26,200 bases of DNA from Bordetella parapertussis (GCA_945862495.1 CAMAYM010000028.1:1-26200), one strand, 5' to 3'; counted from the stretch's first letter, positions 7,535-15,581 are shown. Notes: generated from the sequence alone by a model not told the origin. Translations and numbers: made by a program.

Positions 7535-8475
7535 CAGTAACGAATCCTGGGATCAACGATTGTGTAGATTATGTCGACCGCGAGGTTGACCAACACGTAA
7601 ACAAAGCTGAACACAACGACCAAGCCCTGAATCAGCGGATAGTCGCGTCGCACAATCGCATCGATAGTCAAACGTCCCAAACCGGGAATCGCAAACACAC
7701 TTTCAGTCACCACTGCACCGCCGATTAGTAAAGCGATACCAATACCAATCACGGTGACGACAGGCACAGCGGCATTCTTGAGTGCGTGAATAAACAAAAT
7801 ACCCGGCTGACTCATGCCCTTGGCTCTCGCGGTCCGGATGTAATCCTGAGACAACACTTCGAGCATGGTCGCGCGCGTGATTCGGGCGATCAGTGCGATG
7901 TACACAAAGCCCAACGCGATCGCGGGCAAGATCAAATGCTCGAGCCAGACACCAAAGCCCTTGGTGTAGGACACATAACCCTGTACCGGAAACCAGTCGA
8001 GCTCGAGTGAAAAGAAAAAGCTCAGCAAATAGCCGACCACGAATACGGGGACGGAAAATCCGACCACCGAAATCGCCATCACGCCACGATCGATCCAGGT
8101 GCCGGCTTTCCAGGCAGCCAACACACCGATAGGCACGGCGATCCCAATCGCCAGCACCAACGTCAAGACCATCAAGGACAAGGTAGGCTCGATCCGCTGG
8201 GCAATCAGCTCGCTGACCGGGATGTTCGTAAACATGGAGACACCGAGGTCACCACGCAAGAGATTAAAAAACCATTCGGAGAAACGGACCAGAAAAGGTC
8301 TGTCCAAACCCAAACCGGCTCTGATTTTTTCAACGTCTGCCGGACTGGCTTGATCGCCAGCAATCACGACAGCCGGATCGCCTGGAGCGATATAGAGCAG
8401 GCTGAACACAAACAGGGCGACGATTAGCATGACCGGTATGGTCGCCAATACCCTGCGAACAATATAACTAAACAT
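7534..8475 (-). CDS. dppB: Dipeptide/oligopeptide ABC transporter permease (DppB/OppB family)
   Basis: First permease of the importer, 313 residues with six predicted membrane segments. It opens with the standard MFSYIVRRVLATIPVMLIV helix. It contains APGDPA and the LGLDRPF loop, the coupling loop QDYIRTARAKGMSQ, and the C-terminal helix ending in VDPRIRY, all typical of DppB. It follows the binding-protein gene after a 113-base gap that holds a strong stem-loop, and overlaps dppC by one base. Probable partner of dppC as a heterodimer. Confidence 0.88.
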   Translation of the reverse strand: MFSYIVRRVLATIPVMLIVALFVFSLLYIAPGDPAVVIAGDQASPADVEKIRAGLGLDRPFLVRFSEWFFNLLRGDLGVSMFTNIPVSELIAQRIEPTLSLMVLTLVLAIGIAVPIGVLAAWKAGTWIDRGVMAISVVGFSVPVFVVGYLLSFFFSLELDWFPVQGYVSYTKGFGVWLEHLILPAIALGFVYIALIARITRATMLEVLSQDYIRTARAKGMSQPGILFIHALKNAAVPVVTVIGIGIALLIGGAVVTESVFAIPGLGRLTIDAIVRRDYPLIQGLVVVFSFVYVLVNLAVDIIYTIVDPRIRY

Positions 8476-8530
8476 AGTGTTGAGACTTCCGTGCTACTAG
8501 GTTGAATCGAAAACTACAGCAGATCAACGG

Positions 8531-8567
8531 GGTCGATACGCAAGCAAACTGAGCGTGCGTATCGACC
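8531..8567 (-). promoter_or_regulatory. Intercistronic mRNA stem-loop between binding protein and permease genes
   Basis: GGTCGATACGCA (8531-8542) pairs perfectly over 12 bp with TGCGTATCGACC (8556-8567), leaving a 13-base loop. There is no T-run on the minus strand after it, so it is not a typical intrinsic terminator. It sits between the binding-protein stop and dppB. In many ABC operons such a structure protects the upstream mRNA from 3' exonucleases, so that the binding protein is made in excess over the membrane parts. That role is inferred here. Confidence 0.6.
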
Positions 8568-8588
8568 TGTGATCGACTCAAACCAGAG

Positions 8589-10190
8589 TTAGGTTTTCTT
8601 CACACCGTTAAACCAGGGCAATGGGCCACCAACGATACCGGTGACGTTCTTGCGCCAAGCTTGATAGGTATAAAAGAAGCCCGTAGGAATGTAGACCACT
8701 TCTTCCATCGCAGACTTGTTGATCTTGGCGAAAGCAGCTTTCTCAGCATCAAGGGTTGATGCATCGAACCACTCGTCAACACCCTTCTCGACAGCAGGCA
8801 CGTTGGGCCAACCAAACCAGGCCTTGTCGCCATTCGCACGTACGCCAATGTTACCGGCGATAGTCGCTGTATCTGCACCAGCGTGCCAAGTGTGGAACAT
8901 GCCCCAACCGCCTTTGCTGGGCTCATTCTTGGAGGCACGACGCTGACCAACAGTACCCCAGTCGGTTGCAACGAAGTCAACGTTCATGCCCAAACGCTTG
9001 AGCAAGTCAGCCGTAATCTCGCCCTGACCTTTGGTGATGGCGTTGTCTTGTGCAACCAGACAGACAACAGGCTCGCCCTTGTAGCCGGATTCGGCCAACA
9101 TCTTTTTCGCGAGTTCCATCTTGGGGCCGTTCTTGAGCACGTCACCGCCATTCTCGGTATACAGAGATGTACCTGGGGTAAAGAAGCTGGCGGAGTTTTT
9201 CCAGAGCTTAGTGTCCGAACCCACCACCGCACGCATGTAATCTTCTTGGCTCACTGCCATCTGGACAGCGCGGCGGACTTTTGGATTATCAAAAGGCGCG
9301 TGTATATGGTTCATACGGAACGAACCAACGTTGCCGAGCGGATCTGCGATATCGAGGGCGATATTGCGGTTGCGCTTGAGCAATGGAACCAGATCTGGCA
9401 GAGGTGTTTCCCACCAATCCACTTCGCCACTCTGCAATGCAGCCGAGGCTGTCGCGGGATCAGGCATGATGATCCATTCGATACGGTCGAAATTGATCTG
9501 CTTGCCACCGGCCATCCAGTTGCCTGGCTCTTTGCGTGAGTTGTAGCCGTCAAAACGCTCGAATACAGCCAAAGCGCCTGGCTTGAACTCTTTGCGCGAG
9601 AATTTCATTGGACCCGAACCGATGTAATCATCGATTTGTTTGAAAGGATCAGTCTTGGCAAAGCGCTCTGGCATGATGAAGCAAATCGGCGTACCGACCT
9701 TGCCAAGTGCCAACAGCATTTTTGGAAAGGGTTTCGCGAGGACCCATTTAAATGTTGAGTCATTTACAACAATTAACTCTTTTTGCACGGCACGAATCAT
9801 CAAACCCATTGGGTCACGTTGTGACCAGCGGTTGATACTGGCCACAGCGTCGACAGCGCGCACAAGCTCGCCGTCATGGAATTTCATGCCGGGACGCAGC
9901 TTGAACGTCCAGGTCAGTCCATCGCTGGAGACCTCTTCGCTCTCAATCATCTGGCGCTGGGGTTGCAGTTTGTTGTCCATGCCATAAAGTGTGTCCCACA
10001 CCAACTGAGCACCGTTACGCACCACATACTGCGTGCCCCAAATTGGGTCAAAGTTCGCCAAGTTGGACTGAGGAACAAATTTCAAAATGCGCGAGGATGA
10101 TTGCGAAAACGCAGGTGCTCCCACCATGCCAGTCGCTGCCAAGCCCAAGCCAGCTGCGCCCTTCAGTAAATCACGTCGATTTAGTTTCAT
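8589..10190 (-). CDS. dppA: Extracellular solute-binding protein family 5 (dipeptide/oligopeptide type), Tat-exported
   Basis: Periplasmic receptor of the importer, 533 residues. I start at the Met of MKLNRRDLLKGAAGLGLAAT, which has GGAG six bases upstream; an in-frame ATG 45 bases earlier adds residues that do not look like a leader. The N-terminus is a clear twin-arginine signal (NRRDLLKG plus a hydrophobic stretch and AFSQ), so the protein probably folds in the cytosol before export. Family-5 landmarks: FDPIWGTQYVVRNGAQLVWDT near the mature N-terminus, LRPGMKFHDGE, the YIGSGPMKFSRKE segment, and FDNPKVRRAVQMAVSQEDYM. It is first in the operon. The ligand is unknown; the neighbouring deacylases suggest N-acyl or D-amino-acid-containing peptides. 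Confidence 0.85.
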   Translation of the reverse strand: MKLNRRDLLKGAAGLGLAATGMVGAPAFSQSSSRILKFVPQSNLANFDPIWGTQYVVRNGAQLVWDTLYGMDNKLQPQRQMIESEEVSSDGLTWTFKLRPGMKFHDGELVRAVDAVASINRWSQRDPMGLMIRAVQKELIVVNDSTFKWVLAKPFPKMLLALGKVGTPICFIMPERFAKTDPFKQIDDYIGSGPMKFSRKEFKPGALAVFERFDGYNSRKEPGNWMAGGKQINFDRIEWIIMPDPATASAALQSGEVDWWETPLPDLVPLLKRNRNIALDIADPLGNVGSFRMNHIHAPFDNPKVRRAVQMAVSQEDYMRAVVGSDTKLWKNSASFFTPGTSLYTENGGDVLKNGPKMELAKKMLAESGYKGEPVVCLVAQDNAITKGQGEITADLLKRLGMNVDFVATDWGTVGQRRASKNEPSKGGWGMFHTWHAGADTATIAGNIGVRANGDKAWFGWPNVPAVEKGVDEWFDASTLDAEKAAFAKINKSAMEEVVYIPTGFFYTYQAWRKNVTGIVGGPLPWFNGVKKT

Positions 10191-10230
10191 GTAAGACTCC
10201 AGATAAATAGAAACGTGCCATATTTCTGAA

Positions 10231-10246
10231 AGCAATTACCGTGCCA
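10231..10246 (-). promoter_or_regulatory. Sigma-54 (RpoN) promoter of the peptide-transport operon
   Basis: Read on the minus strand, 10246 down to 10231 is TGGCACG-GTAA-TTGCT. This matches the sigma-54 -24/-12 consensus TGGCACG-N4-TTGCW at every specified position. Counting from the -12 C (10232), transcription would start near 10220, leaving a leader of about 30 bases before the ATG at 10190. An 8-bp dyad, CAATTACC/GGTAATTG (10233-10240 and 10252-10259), overlaps the promoter. A sigma-54 promoter requires an enhancer-binding activator; a matching NtrC-like site lies about 120 bases upstream. Confidence 0.8.
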
Positions 10247-10333
10247 CAGTGGGTAATTGGCTTTAGACCAATCGTTAGATCAACAACTACAAATCCGTAT
10301 ATCCACAAATTACTTAATGAATAACTGACGAAC

Positions 10334-10362
10334 TTGTACCATAATGGTGCCACTTATAATAC
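10334..10362 (+). promoter_or_regulatory. Sigma-70-type promoter for the amidohydrolase gene
   Basis: TTGTAC (10334-10339) and TAATAC (10357-10362) are separated by 17 bases. An overlapping perfect TATAAT (10355-10360) gives a second register with a 15-base spacer. A start near 10369 would leave a leader of fewer than ten bases before ATG 10377, and no ribosome-binding site is visible, so the mRNA may be nearly leaderless. The NtrC-like dyad lies across the -35 and spacer. Confidence 0.45.
10335..10351. promoter_or_regulatory. NtrC (GlnG) binding-site-like dyad
   Basis: On the minus strand the 17 bases read GGCACCATTATGGTACA. Against the NtrC enhancer pattern TGCACC-N5-GGTGCA only two specified positions differ (first base, and one near the end). 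The centre (10343) is about 123 bases upstream of the inferred sigma-54 start, a usual enhancer distance. The site also overlaps the divergent sigma-70-like promoter, so bound NtrC could activate the transporter operon and affect the amidohydrolase gene as well. Confidence 0.65.
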
Positions 10363-10376
10363 TCAAGTTATCCCTC

Positions 10377-11813
10377 ATGAAATGTGATCTCCTGCTCAAG
10401 AACGGCGTCGTCATTGATGGTTCGGGTAATCCCCGATATCGCGCAGATGTGGCGATTAGCAGCGGTAAGATCAGTGCGGTTGGACTCAATCTCCAAGTTG
10501 ACGCTAGCACTGTGGTGGATGTGGATGGCTTAACAATTGCCCCGGGATTTATCGATGTCCATACGCATGATGATCGTCTCGTACTGGCTGACCCCTCGAT
10601 GCAACCCAAAATCAGTCAAGGCGCGACGACTGTCATCACCGGTAACTGTGGCATCAGCCTCGCCCCCCTTGGACGCACCAATCCAGTGCCTCCGTTAAAT
10701 TTAGTGGCTGATGAGTCAGAGCAACGGTATGGATCCTTCAAGGACTATTTCGAAGCCCTAGAGAAAACACCCTCTGCGATTAACGTCGCCTCTTTAGCTG
10801 GTCACACCACACTACGCGCGGTCTCGATGCAGGACTTGGATCGCCCAGCCAACGATGCCGAAATCGCAAACATGCAAAAACTCGTCCAAGAGGCCCTCGA
10901 TGCGGGCGTCGTGGGAGTTTCGACCGGCTTGTATTACATCCCTGCTCAGGCCGCGACTGCCCAAGAAATTCAAGCAGTGTTAGAGCCCTTGCGTGGCACT
11001 AATGCCCTCATCGCCTCGCACATCCGCAACGAAGCGGAACATGTGCTCGAAGCCATGACTGAGGCCATGTCAATCGCTAACGCGCTCGGCGTGCGCCAGG
11101 TGATTTCTCATCACAAGGTCAATGGTCGTGCCAACCATGGGCGCTCAACCGAAACACTCGCACTCATTGACGAAGCGCGCACGCGCGGCGATGTGTGCAT
11201 GGACTGTTATCCCTACGTCGCCTCTTCGACCGTGTTGCGCCAAGACGCAGTCGAACAAGCTGCACGCACACTGATCGCTTGGTCAAAAGCCAAGCCAGAA
11301 ACTGCCGGCCGCTATGTCGATGACCTGATGAAAGAGCAGAGTCTGGAGCTCACCGAGTTTCTCGCGACCTTGCAACCTGCCGGCGCGATTTATTTTTCCA
11401 TGGATGAAGGTGACGTCGAGCGCATCATGGCGCACCCTGAAACCATGATCGGTTCAGACGGTTTGCCACATGACACTTTCCCGCATCCCCGCCTGTGGGG
11501 CGCCTTTCCTCGCGTGCTGGGCCACTACTCGCGCGATCGCAAAATCTTTTCTCTAGAGACTGCGGTCTACAAAATGACGGGCATGCCCGCCGCCAAATTT
11601 GGCCTCAAAGACCGCGGCCTGATCGCACCTGGCTTCGCTGCAGACATCGTTGTCTTTGATCCACAAGAGATCCGAGACCTCGCAACGTTTTCAGATCCAA
11701 TGCGCCCTGCCGCCGGCATTCAACGTGTCTACGTCAATGGCGTAGCGAGTTGGAGAAACGGAGCCTCAACCGGAGCCCGTGCCGGTCAGGTCCTGCGCAG
11801 AGCTGCAGCATAA
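10377..11813 (+). CDS. N-acyl-D-amino-acid deacylase (D-aminoacylase) family amidohydrolase
   Basis: Metal-dependent hydrolase that removes an acyl group from N-acyl-D-amino acids, or hydrolyses a related amide. 478 residues from the Met of MKCDLLLKNG; an ATG 33 bases upstream adds eleven residues not typical of the family. Landmarks: VHTHDD (metal His62 and His64), TVITGNCG (Cys91, the family's metal-bridging cysteine), GVSTGLYYIPA, the SHIRNE segment, VISHHKV, DCYPY, and the late IGSDGLPHDTFPHPRLWG active-site segment, then the C-terminal small beta domain GLIAPGFAADIVVFDP. It is divergent from the transport operon and shares its control region. Stereospecificity cannot be read from sequence; other members act on N-acyl-D-Glu or D-Asp, or on dihydroorotase-like substrates. 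Confidence 0.83.
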   Translation: MKCDLLLKNGVVIDGSGNPRYRADVAISSGKISAVGLNLQVDASTVVDVDGLTIAPGFIDVHTHDDRLVLADPSMQPKISQGATTVITGNCGISLAPLGRTNPVPPLNLVADESEQRYGSFKDYFEALEKTPSAINVASLAGHTTLRAVSMQDLDRPANDAEIANMQKLVQEALDAGVVGVSTGLYYIPAQAATAQEIQAVLEPLRGTNALIASHIRNEAEHVLEAMTEAMSIANALGVRQVISHHKVNGRANHGRSTETLALIDEARTRGDVCMDCYPYVASSTVLRQDAVEQAARTLIAWSKAKPETAGRYVDDLMKEQSLELTEFLATLQPAGAIYFSMDEGDVERIMAHPETMIGSDGLPHDTFPHPRLWGAFPRVLGHYSRDRKIFSLETAVYKMTGMPAAKFGLKDRGLIAPGFAADIVVFDPQEIRDLATFSDPMRPAAGIQRVYVNGVASWRNGASTGARAGQVLRRAAA

Positions 11814-11845
11814 AAAAACCCGTGCGCAGTCAGACTGAGCACGGG
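11812..11845 (-). terminator. Intrinsic terminator of the ArgE-type gene
   Basis: CCCGTGC (11819-11825) pairs with GCACGGG (11839-11845) with a 13-base loop. On the minus strand the stem is followed by seven T (11818-11812). It lies 31 bases beyond the stop of the M20 deacetylase gene and touches the stop codon of the convergent amidohydrolase gene. The T-run is only on the minus-strand side, so it works mainly for that gene. Confidence 0.7.
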
Positions 11846-11876
11846 CATTCATAACGCCCTAGTAACAGGCTGGATA

Positions 11877-13058
11877 TCAGGTCAGCAAAATTTCCTGCGT
11901 CATGCGCTCGCGCAACCGATCCATAAAGCCCAGACACTCTTCGAGCTGACTGATCTCGATAAATTCGTTGGGCTTGTGCGCCACATCGATATCACCAGGA
12001 CCAATCACTACACAAGGAATGCCAGCACGGTTCAACCAACCCGCATCTGTAGCAAACGACACACGACCCAACATATTGTTGCGCGCGAGACTTGTTCCCA
12101 AATAAGTAATAGCGGCCTCGGCGTCCGTCGCTAACGGCGCTGAATTCGAAATCGTTTCGAACGTGATGTCCGCTTCGGCTGAGTTTTTACGCATTTCGAC
12201 TTTGAGCGTCTCGGCATACTCCTGGACCTGACGAATCAACGCGTCAGAGTTCCCTTGTGGCAAGGTGCGGCAATCAAAAATGAACTCGCAATCCTTGGCA
12301 ACAATATTTGGCGCGGTACCACCATGGATCACACCAGTTTGCATGGTGCCGTGCGGGGTCTTGAACATCGGATCAAAAGGACCCTCTTTCTGAATCTGCA
12401 ACGCCATACCGCGGATTTTTTCAACTAGACGGGCAGCATATTCAATTGCACTCACAGCATCTGGTGCCATCGAGGAATGCGCCTCAAGCCCACGTACTCG
12501 GCAGCGCGTCACGCGCATGCCCTTATGCCCTGTCATCACCTGCATGCGGGTGGGTTCGCCCACAAAACAACCAGCGGGATGAATACCCGCGGCCGCCAAA
12601 TCTTTAATTAAGGTCTGCACACCAATACAGCCGACCTCTTCGTCGTAGGTCAGGCCAATATGCAAAGGCTGCTTTAAATCACTGTTCATAAAGGCAGGCA
12701 ACATCGCCACAGAGGCCGCGATATAGCCTTTCATATCCACCGCGCCGCGACCGTAAATCTTGCCGTCAGCAATATGAGCCTTGAAAGGGTTGGTATCCCA
12801 CGCTTGGCCATCCACAGGCACCACATCGGTGTGCCCACACAACACGATTCCGCGGGCTTTTGGATCGCCCAAGGTGGCAAACAAATTGGCTTTGCGTTTA
12901 TCCGCGTCATAGGACAAACGCACCGCCAATCCCAAGGACTGCAAATGGTCGCGTACGTATTCAATCAAGCCCAGATTGGACTCACGACTGGTGGTGTCAA
13001 AGCCGACGAGTGTTTCTAGGAGGCTGATGGTTTTCTGAACGGTAGGTGAATAAGTCAT
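11877..13058 (-). CDS. argE: Acetylornithine deacetylase-type M20 metallohydrolase (ArgE family)
   Basis: Cytosolic di-zinc hydrolase that removes an N-acetyl (or other N-acyl) group from an amino acid. 393 residues. Active-site set: CGHTDVVPVDG (zinc His76 and catalytic Asp78), GRGAVDMKG (bridging Asp108), TYDEEVGC (catalytic Glu140 and zinc Glu141), VGEPT for a further acidic ligand, and a late GPGDIDVAHKPNEFI with the last zinc histidine. The spacing and the GRGAVDMKG form match the ArgE branch rather than DapE. Because it lies among catabolic genes and not with other arginine genes, a catabolic N-acyl-amino-acid deacylase is as likely as a biosynthetic ArgE. Divergent from the diaminopropionate lyase gene with a 99-base spacer. 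Confidence 0.82.
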   Translation of the reverse strand: MTYSPTVQKTISLLETLVGFDTTSRESNLGLIEYVRDHLQSLGLAVRLSYDADKRKANLFATLGDPKARGIVLCGHTDVVPVDGQAWDTNPFKAHIADGKIYGRGAVDMKGYIAASVAMLPAFMNSDLKQPLHIGLTYDEEVGCIGVQTLIKDLAAAGIHPAGCFVGEPTRMQVMTGHKGMRVTRCRVRGLEAHSSMAPDAVSAIEYAARLVEKIRGMALQIQKEGPFDPMFKTPHGTMQTGVIHGGTAPNIVAKDCEFIFDCRTLPQGNSDALIRQVQEYAETLKVEMRKNSAEADITFETISNSAPLATDAEAAITYLGTSLARNNMLGRVSFATDAGWLNRAGIPCVVIGPGDIDVAHKPNEFIEISQLEECLGFMDRLRERMTQEILLT

Positions 13059-13157
13059 AATTTGCTCTGTGGCATTGCCAAAAGAAGGACTAAATTGCGA
13101 TCGATGTCGCTCAATACGGTTTTTATACTACAGTAATTACTTTTGAACAGGTTCACA

Positions 13158-14387
13158 ATGAAAGCCCAGATTTTAAAAGCAAATGGCATCGCGCTCTACA
13201 GCAACCCTGTTGCTAGCGCAGCCGACGATGATTATGGGCAATTCAGAGCGACTATTCTGCATAAACTAGGGTTTGACGCTGCTGAAAAGGAAATCTCAGG
13301 CTGGCCGGGTTATGCCAGTACTGCCCTACACGCATTGCCTGAACTGGCCAAAAAGCTCGGTATCGCAGCGCTCTATTACAAAGACGAAAGTACGCGCTTT
13401 GGTTTAAAAAGCTTTAAAGCCCTCGGCGGAGCTTACGCAGTCTTTCGCCTAATTCAGAAAAATATCGCCGCCCAACACAATGGCCACCTTGCCTCGCCAG
13501 AGGAATTACTGTCCGGCAAATATATCGATATCATTTCTAAGATGACCGTCACCTGCGCCACGGACGGTAACCATGGTCGCTCAGTCGCCTGGGGGGCGCA
13601 GCTGTTTGGTTGTCGTTGCGTCATCTACATTCACGCCACCGTCAGCGAAGGTCGTCGTGCCGCCATCGCGTTTTATGGCGCAGAGGTTATTCGCGTACAA
13701 GGTAATTATGACGATTCCGTGCATCATGCTGCGCAACAAGCCGCCGAGCACGACTGGACAGTCGTCTCCGACACGACTTACGAAGGCTATCGCGACATTC
13801 CGATAGACGTCATGCACGGCTACGGTGTGATGTCGCGAGAAATCGTAAAAACTCTACAGAACAACCCGCCTACACACGTTCTGGTTCAAGCCGGTGTCGG
13901 CGCGCTCGCAGCCTCGGTCTGCGCAGCCTTCTGGCAAGCTTGGGGCGCTCAACGTCCTCAGTTCGTCATCATTGAACCCGAACGCGCGGATTGTTTCTTT
14001 CAAAGCGGCCAAGCGGGCCACCCTGTGGTTGTTACAGGCGACTTGGATACTGTCATGGCCGGACTAGCCTGCGGTGAGGTTTCGCCCGTTGCTTGGGACA
14101 TTTTAAAAACCGGCATTAACTGCTATGCCACGATTGCAGACGAGTTTGCACTCGAAGGCATGCGCGTCTTTGCTAATCCAAGCGGTAACGATCCGAAAAT
14201 CGTCTCCGGTGAAACAGGCAGCACAGGCTTGGGATTATTGATGGCAGCCCAAAACAATACTCCCCTCTGGGAGGCTCTTGGTTTGAACACCAACTCTCGC
14301 GTACTGTTAATTGGTAGCGAGGGCGATACCGATCCCACAATCTACAAAGAGGTGGTCGGAAAGACAGCTCAAGAAGTCCTCGCATAA
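13158..14387 (+). CDS. dpaL: Diaminopropionate ammonia-lyase (PLP-dependent)
   Basis: PLP enzyme that converts 2,3-diaminopropionate, in both L and D forms in characterised members, to pyruvate and two ammonia. 409 residues. I start at ATG 13158 (an AGG lies six bases before it); an in-frame TTG at 13143 is less likely. Key segments: YYKDESTRFGLKSFKALGG with the Schiff-base Lys87, TCATDGNHGRSVAWGAQLFG with Asp135 (the acid that allows use of the D-isomer in the E. coli enzyme), GYGVMSREI, the QAGVGALA phosphate-binding glycines, and GSEGDTDP near the end. A TATACT -10-like box at 13124-13129 may drive it. The reaction yields ammonia, in keeping with a nitrogen-scavenging locus. Threonine dehydratase is excluded by the extended N-terminus and motif spacing. 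Confidence 0.87.
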   Translation: MKAQILKANGIALYSNPVASAADDDYGQFRATILHKLGFDAAEKEISGWPGYASTALHALPELAKKLGIAALYYKDESTRFGLKSFKALGGAYAVFRLIQKNIAAQHNGHLASPEELLSGKYIDIISKMTVTCATDGNHGRSVAWGAQLFGCRCVIYIHATVSEGRRAAIAFYGAEVIRVQGNYDDSVHHAAQQAAEHDWTVVSDTTYEGYRDIPIDVMHGYGVMSREIVKTLQNNPPTHVLVQAGVGALAASVCAAFWQAWGAQRPQFVIIEPERADCFFQSGQAGHPVVVTGDLDTVMAGLACGEVSPVAWDILKTGINCYATIADEFALEGMRVFANPSGNDPKIVSGETGSTGLGLLMAAQNNTPLWEALGLNTNSRVLLIGSEGDTDPTIYKEVVGKTAQEVLA

Positions 14388-14448
14388 ACACTGATCCACC
14401 GCTCATCCATCGCGACCACCGAACCTGTCCATCTAGGAATATATCGCC

Positions 14449-15384
14449 ATGACACGCATCGTTACCGTCGGCGCAGCACAACTCGGCCCTATTCAACGCA
14501 CACACTCCCGTAAAGAAATGGTGACGCGCCTGATCACTCTGCTTGAACAAGGTGCGCGCCACGGCTGTGACCTCGTGGTGTTTCCAGAGCTCGCACTCAC
14601 CACATTTTTCCCGCGCTGGTACATCGAGTCACAAACAGAACTGGATGCGTATTTTGAAGCACAAATGCCTGGCCCCGAGACGCAGGCGCTGTTTGATGCT
14701 GCACGCACACTCAAAGTCGGCTTTTATCTTGGCTATGCAGAACTCACCGAAGAAGAAGGACGCACACGACGCTTCAACACGTCGATCCTAGTCGATCAAA
14801 CAGGCAGTATCGTTGGAAAATACCGCAAAATTCATTTGCCTGGTCATGCTGAACACGAGCCCTGGCGTCAATTTCAGCACCTTGAAAAACGCTATTTTGA
14901 AACCGGCAATCTCGGTTTTCCTGTGTTCCGTGCCTTTGGCGGGATTGTCGGCATGGCCGTCTGCAATGATCGTCGCTGGCCCGAAACCTATCGAGTGATG
15001 GGCCTTCAAGGTGTTGAGATGATTTTGATCGGCTACAACACGCCTGTCCATAACCCCCCTGCTCCTGAGCACGACAACCTCTCACACTTTCATAACGAGC
15101 TTGTCATGCAAGCCGGTGCCTACCAAAACGGCACGTGGGTCGTGGGCGTTGGTAAAGGCGGTTGCGAAGAAGGCGTAGATCAGATCGGCAACTCCATCAT
15201 TGTCGCCCCCTCTGGCGAGATCGTCGGCGCGTGCAGCACACTTGGGGACGAGTTGGCGATCGCCCGCTGCGATCTGGACCTGACCTTGTCGTATAAAAAT
15301 TCAGTATTTAACTTTGCAAAGCATAGAGAGCCGCATGCTTACGGCATGATTGTCGAACGCAAAGGCGCGATCATCGATGTTTAA
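14449..15384 (+). CDS. N-carbamoyl-D-amino-acid hydrolase (nitrilase superfamily)
   Basis: Hydrolyses N-carbamoyl-D-amino acids to the D-amino acid, CO2 and ammonia. 311 residues. The catalytic triad falls exactly on the numbering known for the Agrobacterium enzyme: Glu47 in FPELALTTFFPRW, Lys127 in GKYRKIHLPGH and Cys172 in VCNDRRWPE. Other shared segments are MPGP, RRFNTSILVD, FQHLEKRYFE, RVMGLQG, GYNTP, HNPP and MQAGSYQNG-like MQAGAYQNG. An AGGA lies upstream of the ATG, 61 bases after the lyase gene, so the two are probably co-transcribed. No hydantoinase or hydantoin racemase is present in the window, so carbamoyl substrates would come from elsewhere. A relation to N-carbamoylputrescine amidase was considered, but the match is closer to the D-carbamoylase. 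Confidence 0.88.
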   Translation: MTRIVTVGAAQLGPIQRTHSRKEMVTRLITLLEQGARHGCDLVVFPELALTTFFPRWYIESQTELDAYFEAQMPGPETQALFDAARTLKVGFYLGYAELTEEEGRTRRFNTSILVDQTGSIVGKYRKIHLPGHAEHEPWRQFQHLEKRYFETGNLGFPVFRAFGGIVGMAVCNDRRWPETYRVMGLQGVEMILIGYNTPVHNPPAPEHDNLSHFHNELVMQAGAYQNGTWVVGVGKGGCEEGVDQIGNSIIVAPSGEIVGACSTLGDELAIARCDLDLTLSYKNSVFNFAKHREPHAYGMIVERKGAIIDV

Positions 15385-15488
15385 AGAATCACAAGGCTCA
15401 CTTTTTAATGTTTAAAACCGGCGCGCTGCGGCACCGCAATTTTTGAATGCTCCGGATAGCCGCCTATCTGTCTTTGGTTGGCTCACGT

Positions 15489-15521
15489 GGGCACTCGATC
15501 ATCCTACCCGCCGAAGTGCCC
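15489..15521. repeat. Inverted repeat upstream of the oxidoreductase gene
   Basis: GGGCACT (15489-15495) and AGTGCCC (15515-15521) form a perfect 7-bp dyad with a 19-base spacer, within the 197-base gap (15385-15581) between the carbamoylase and the MDR oxidoreductase. The gap also has a short weak hairpin, TGCG-GCAC-CGCA, followed by AATTTTT near 15430, which might weakly terminate the upstream gene. No convincing gene lies here. The dyad could be an operator or a leader structure. Confidence 0.35.
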
Positions 15522-15581
15522 GCTTTACGAAAATTGCAGTAAAGTTCTCGAATAAATCGCTACTCAACAAGGTAATTAAAA

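Noticed and set aside
8883..9539. 218-codon plus-strand open frame antisense to the binding-protein gene
   Set aside because: It lies wholly within a well-supported family-5 receptor gene on the other strand, has no recognisable domain or ribosome-binding site, and its length follows from codon bias of the real gene.
13059..13100. Second sigma-54 promoter before the ArgE-type gene
   Set aside because: TTGGCA and a later GCA occur on the minus strand, but the GG-to-GC spacing is 12 rather than 10, and the -12 element would fall almost on the start codon.
14774..15085. Minus-strand frame of 103 codons within the carbamoylase gene
   Set aside because: It is antisense to a gene with an intact catalytic triad, and shows no domain or ribosome-binding site.
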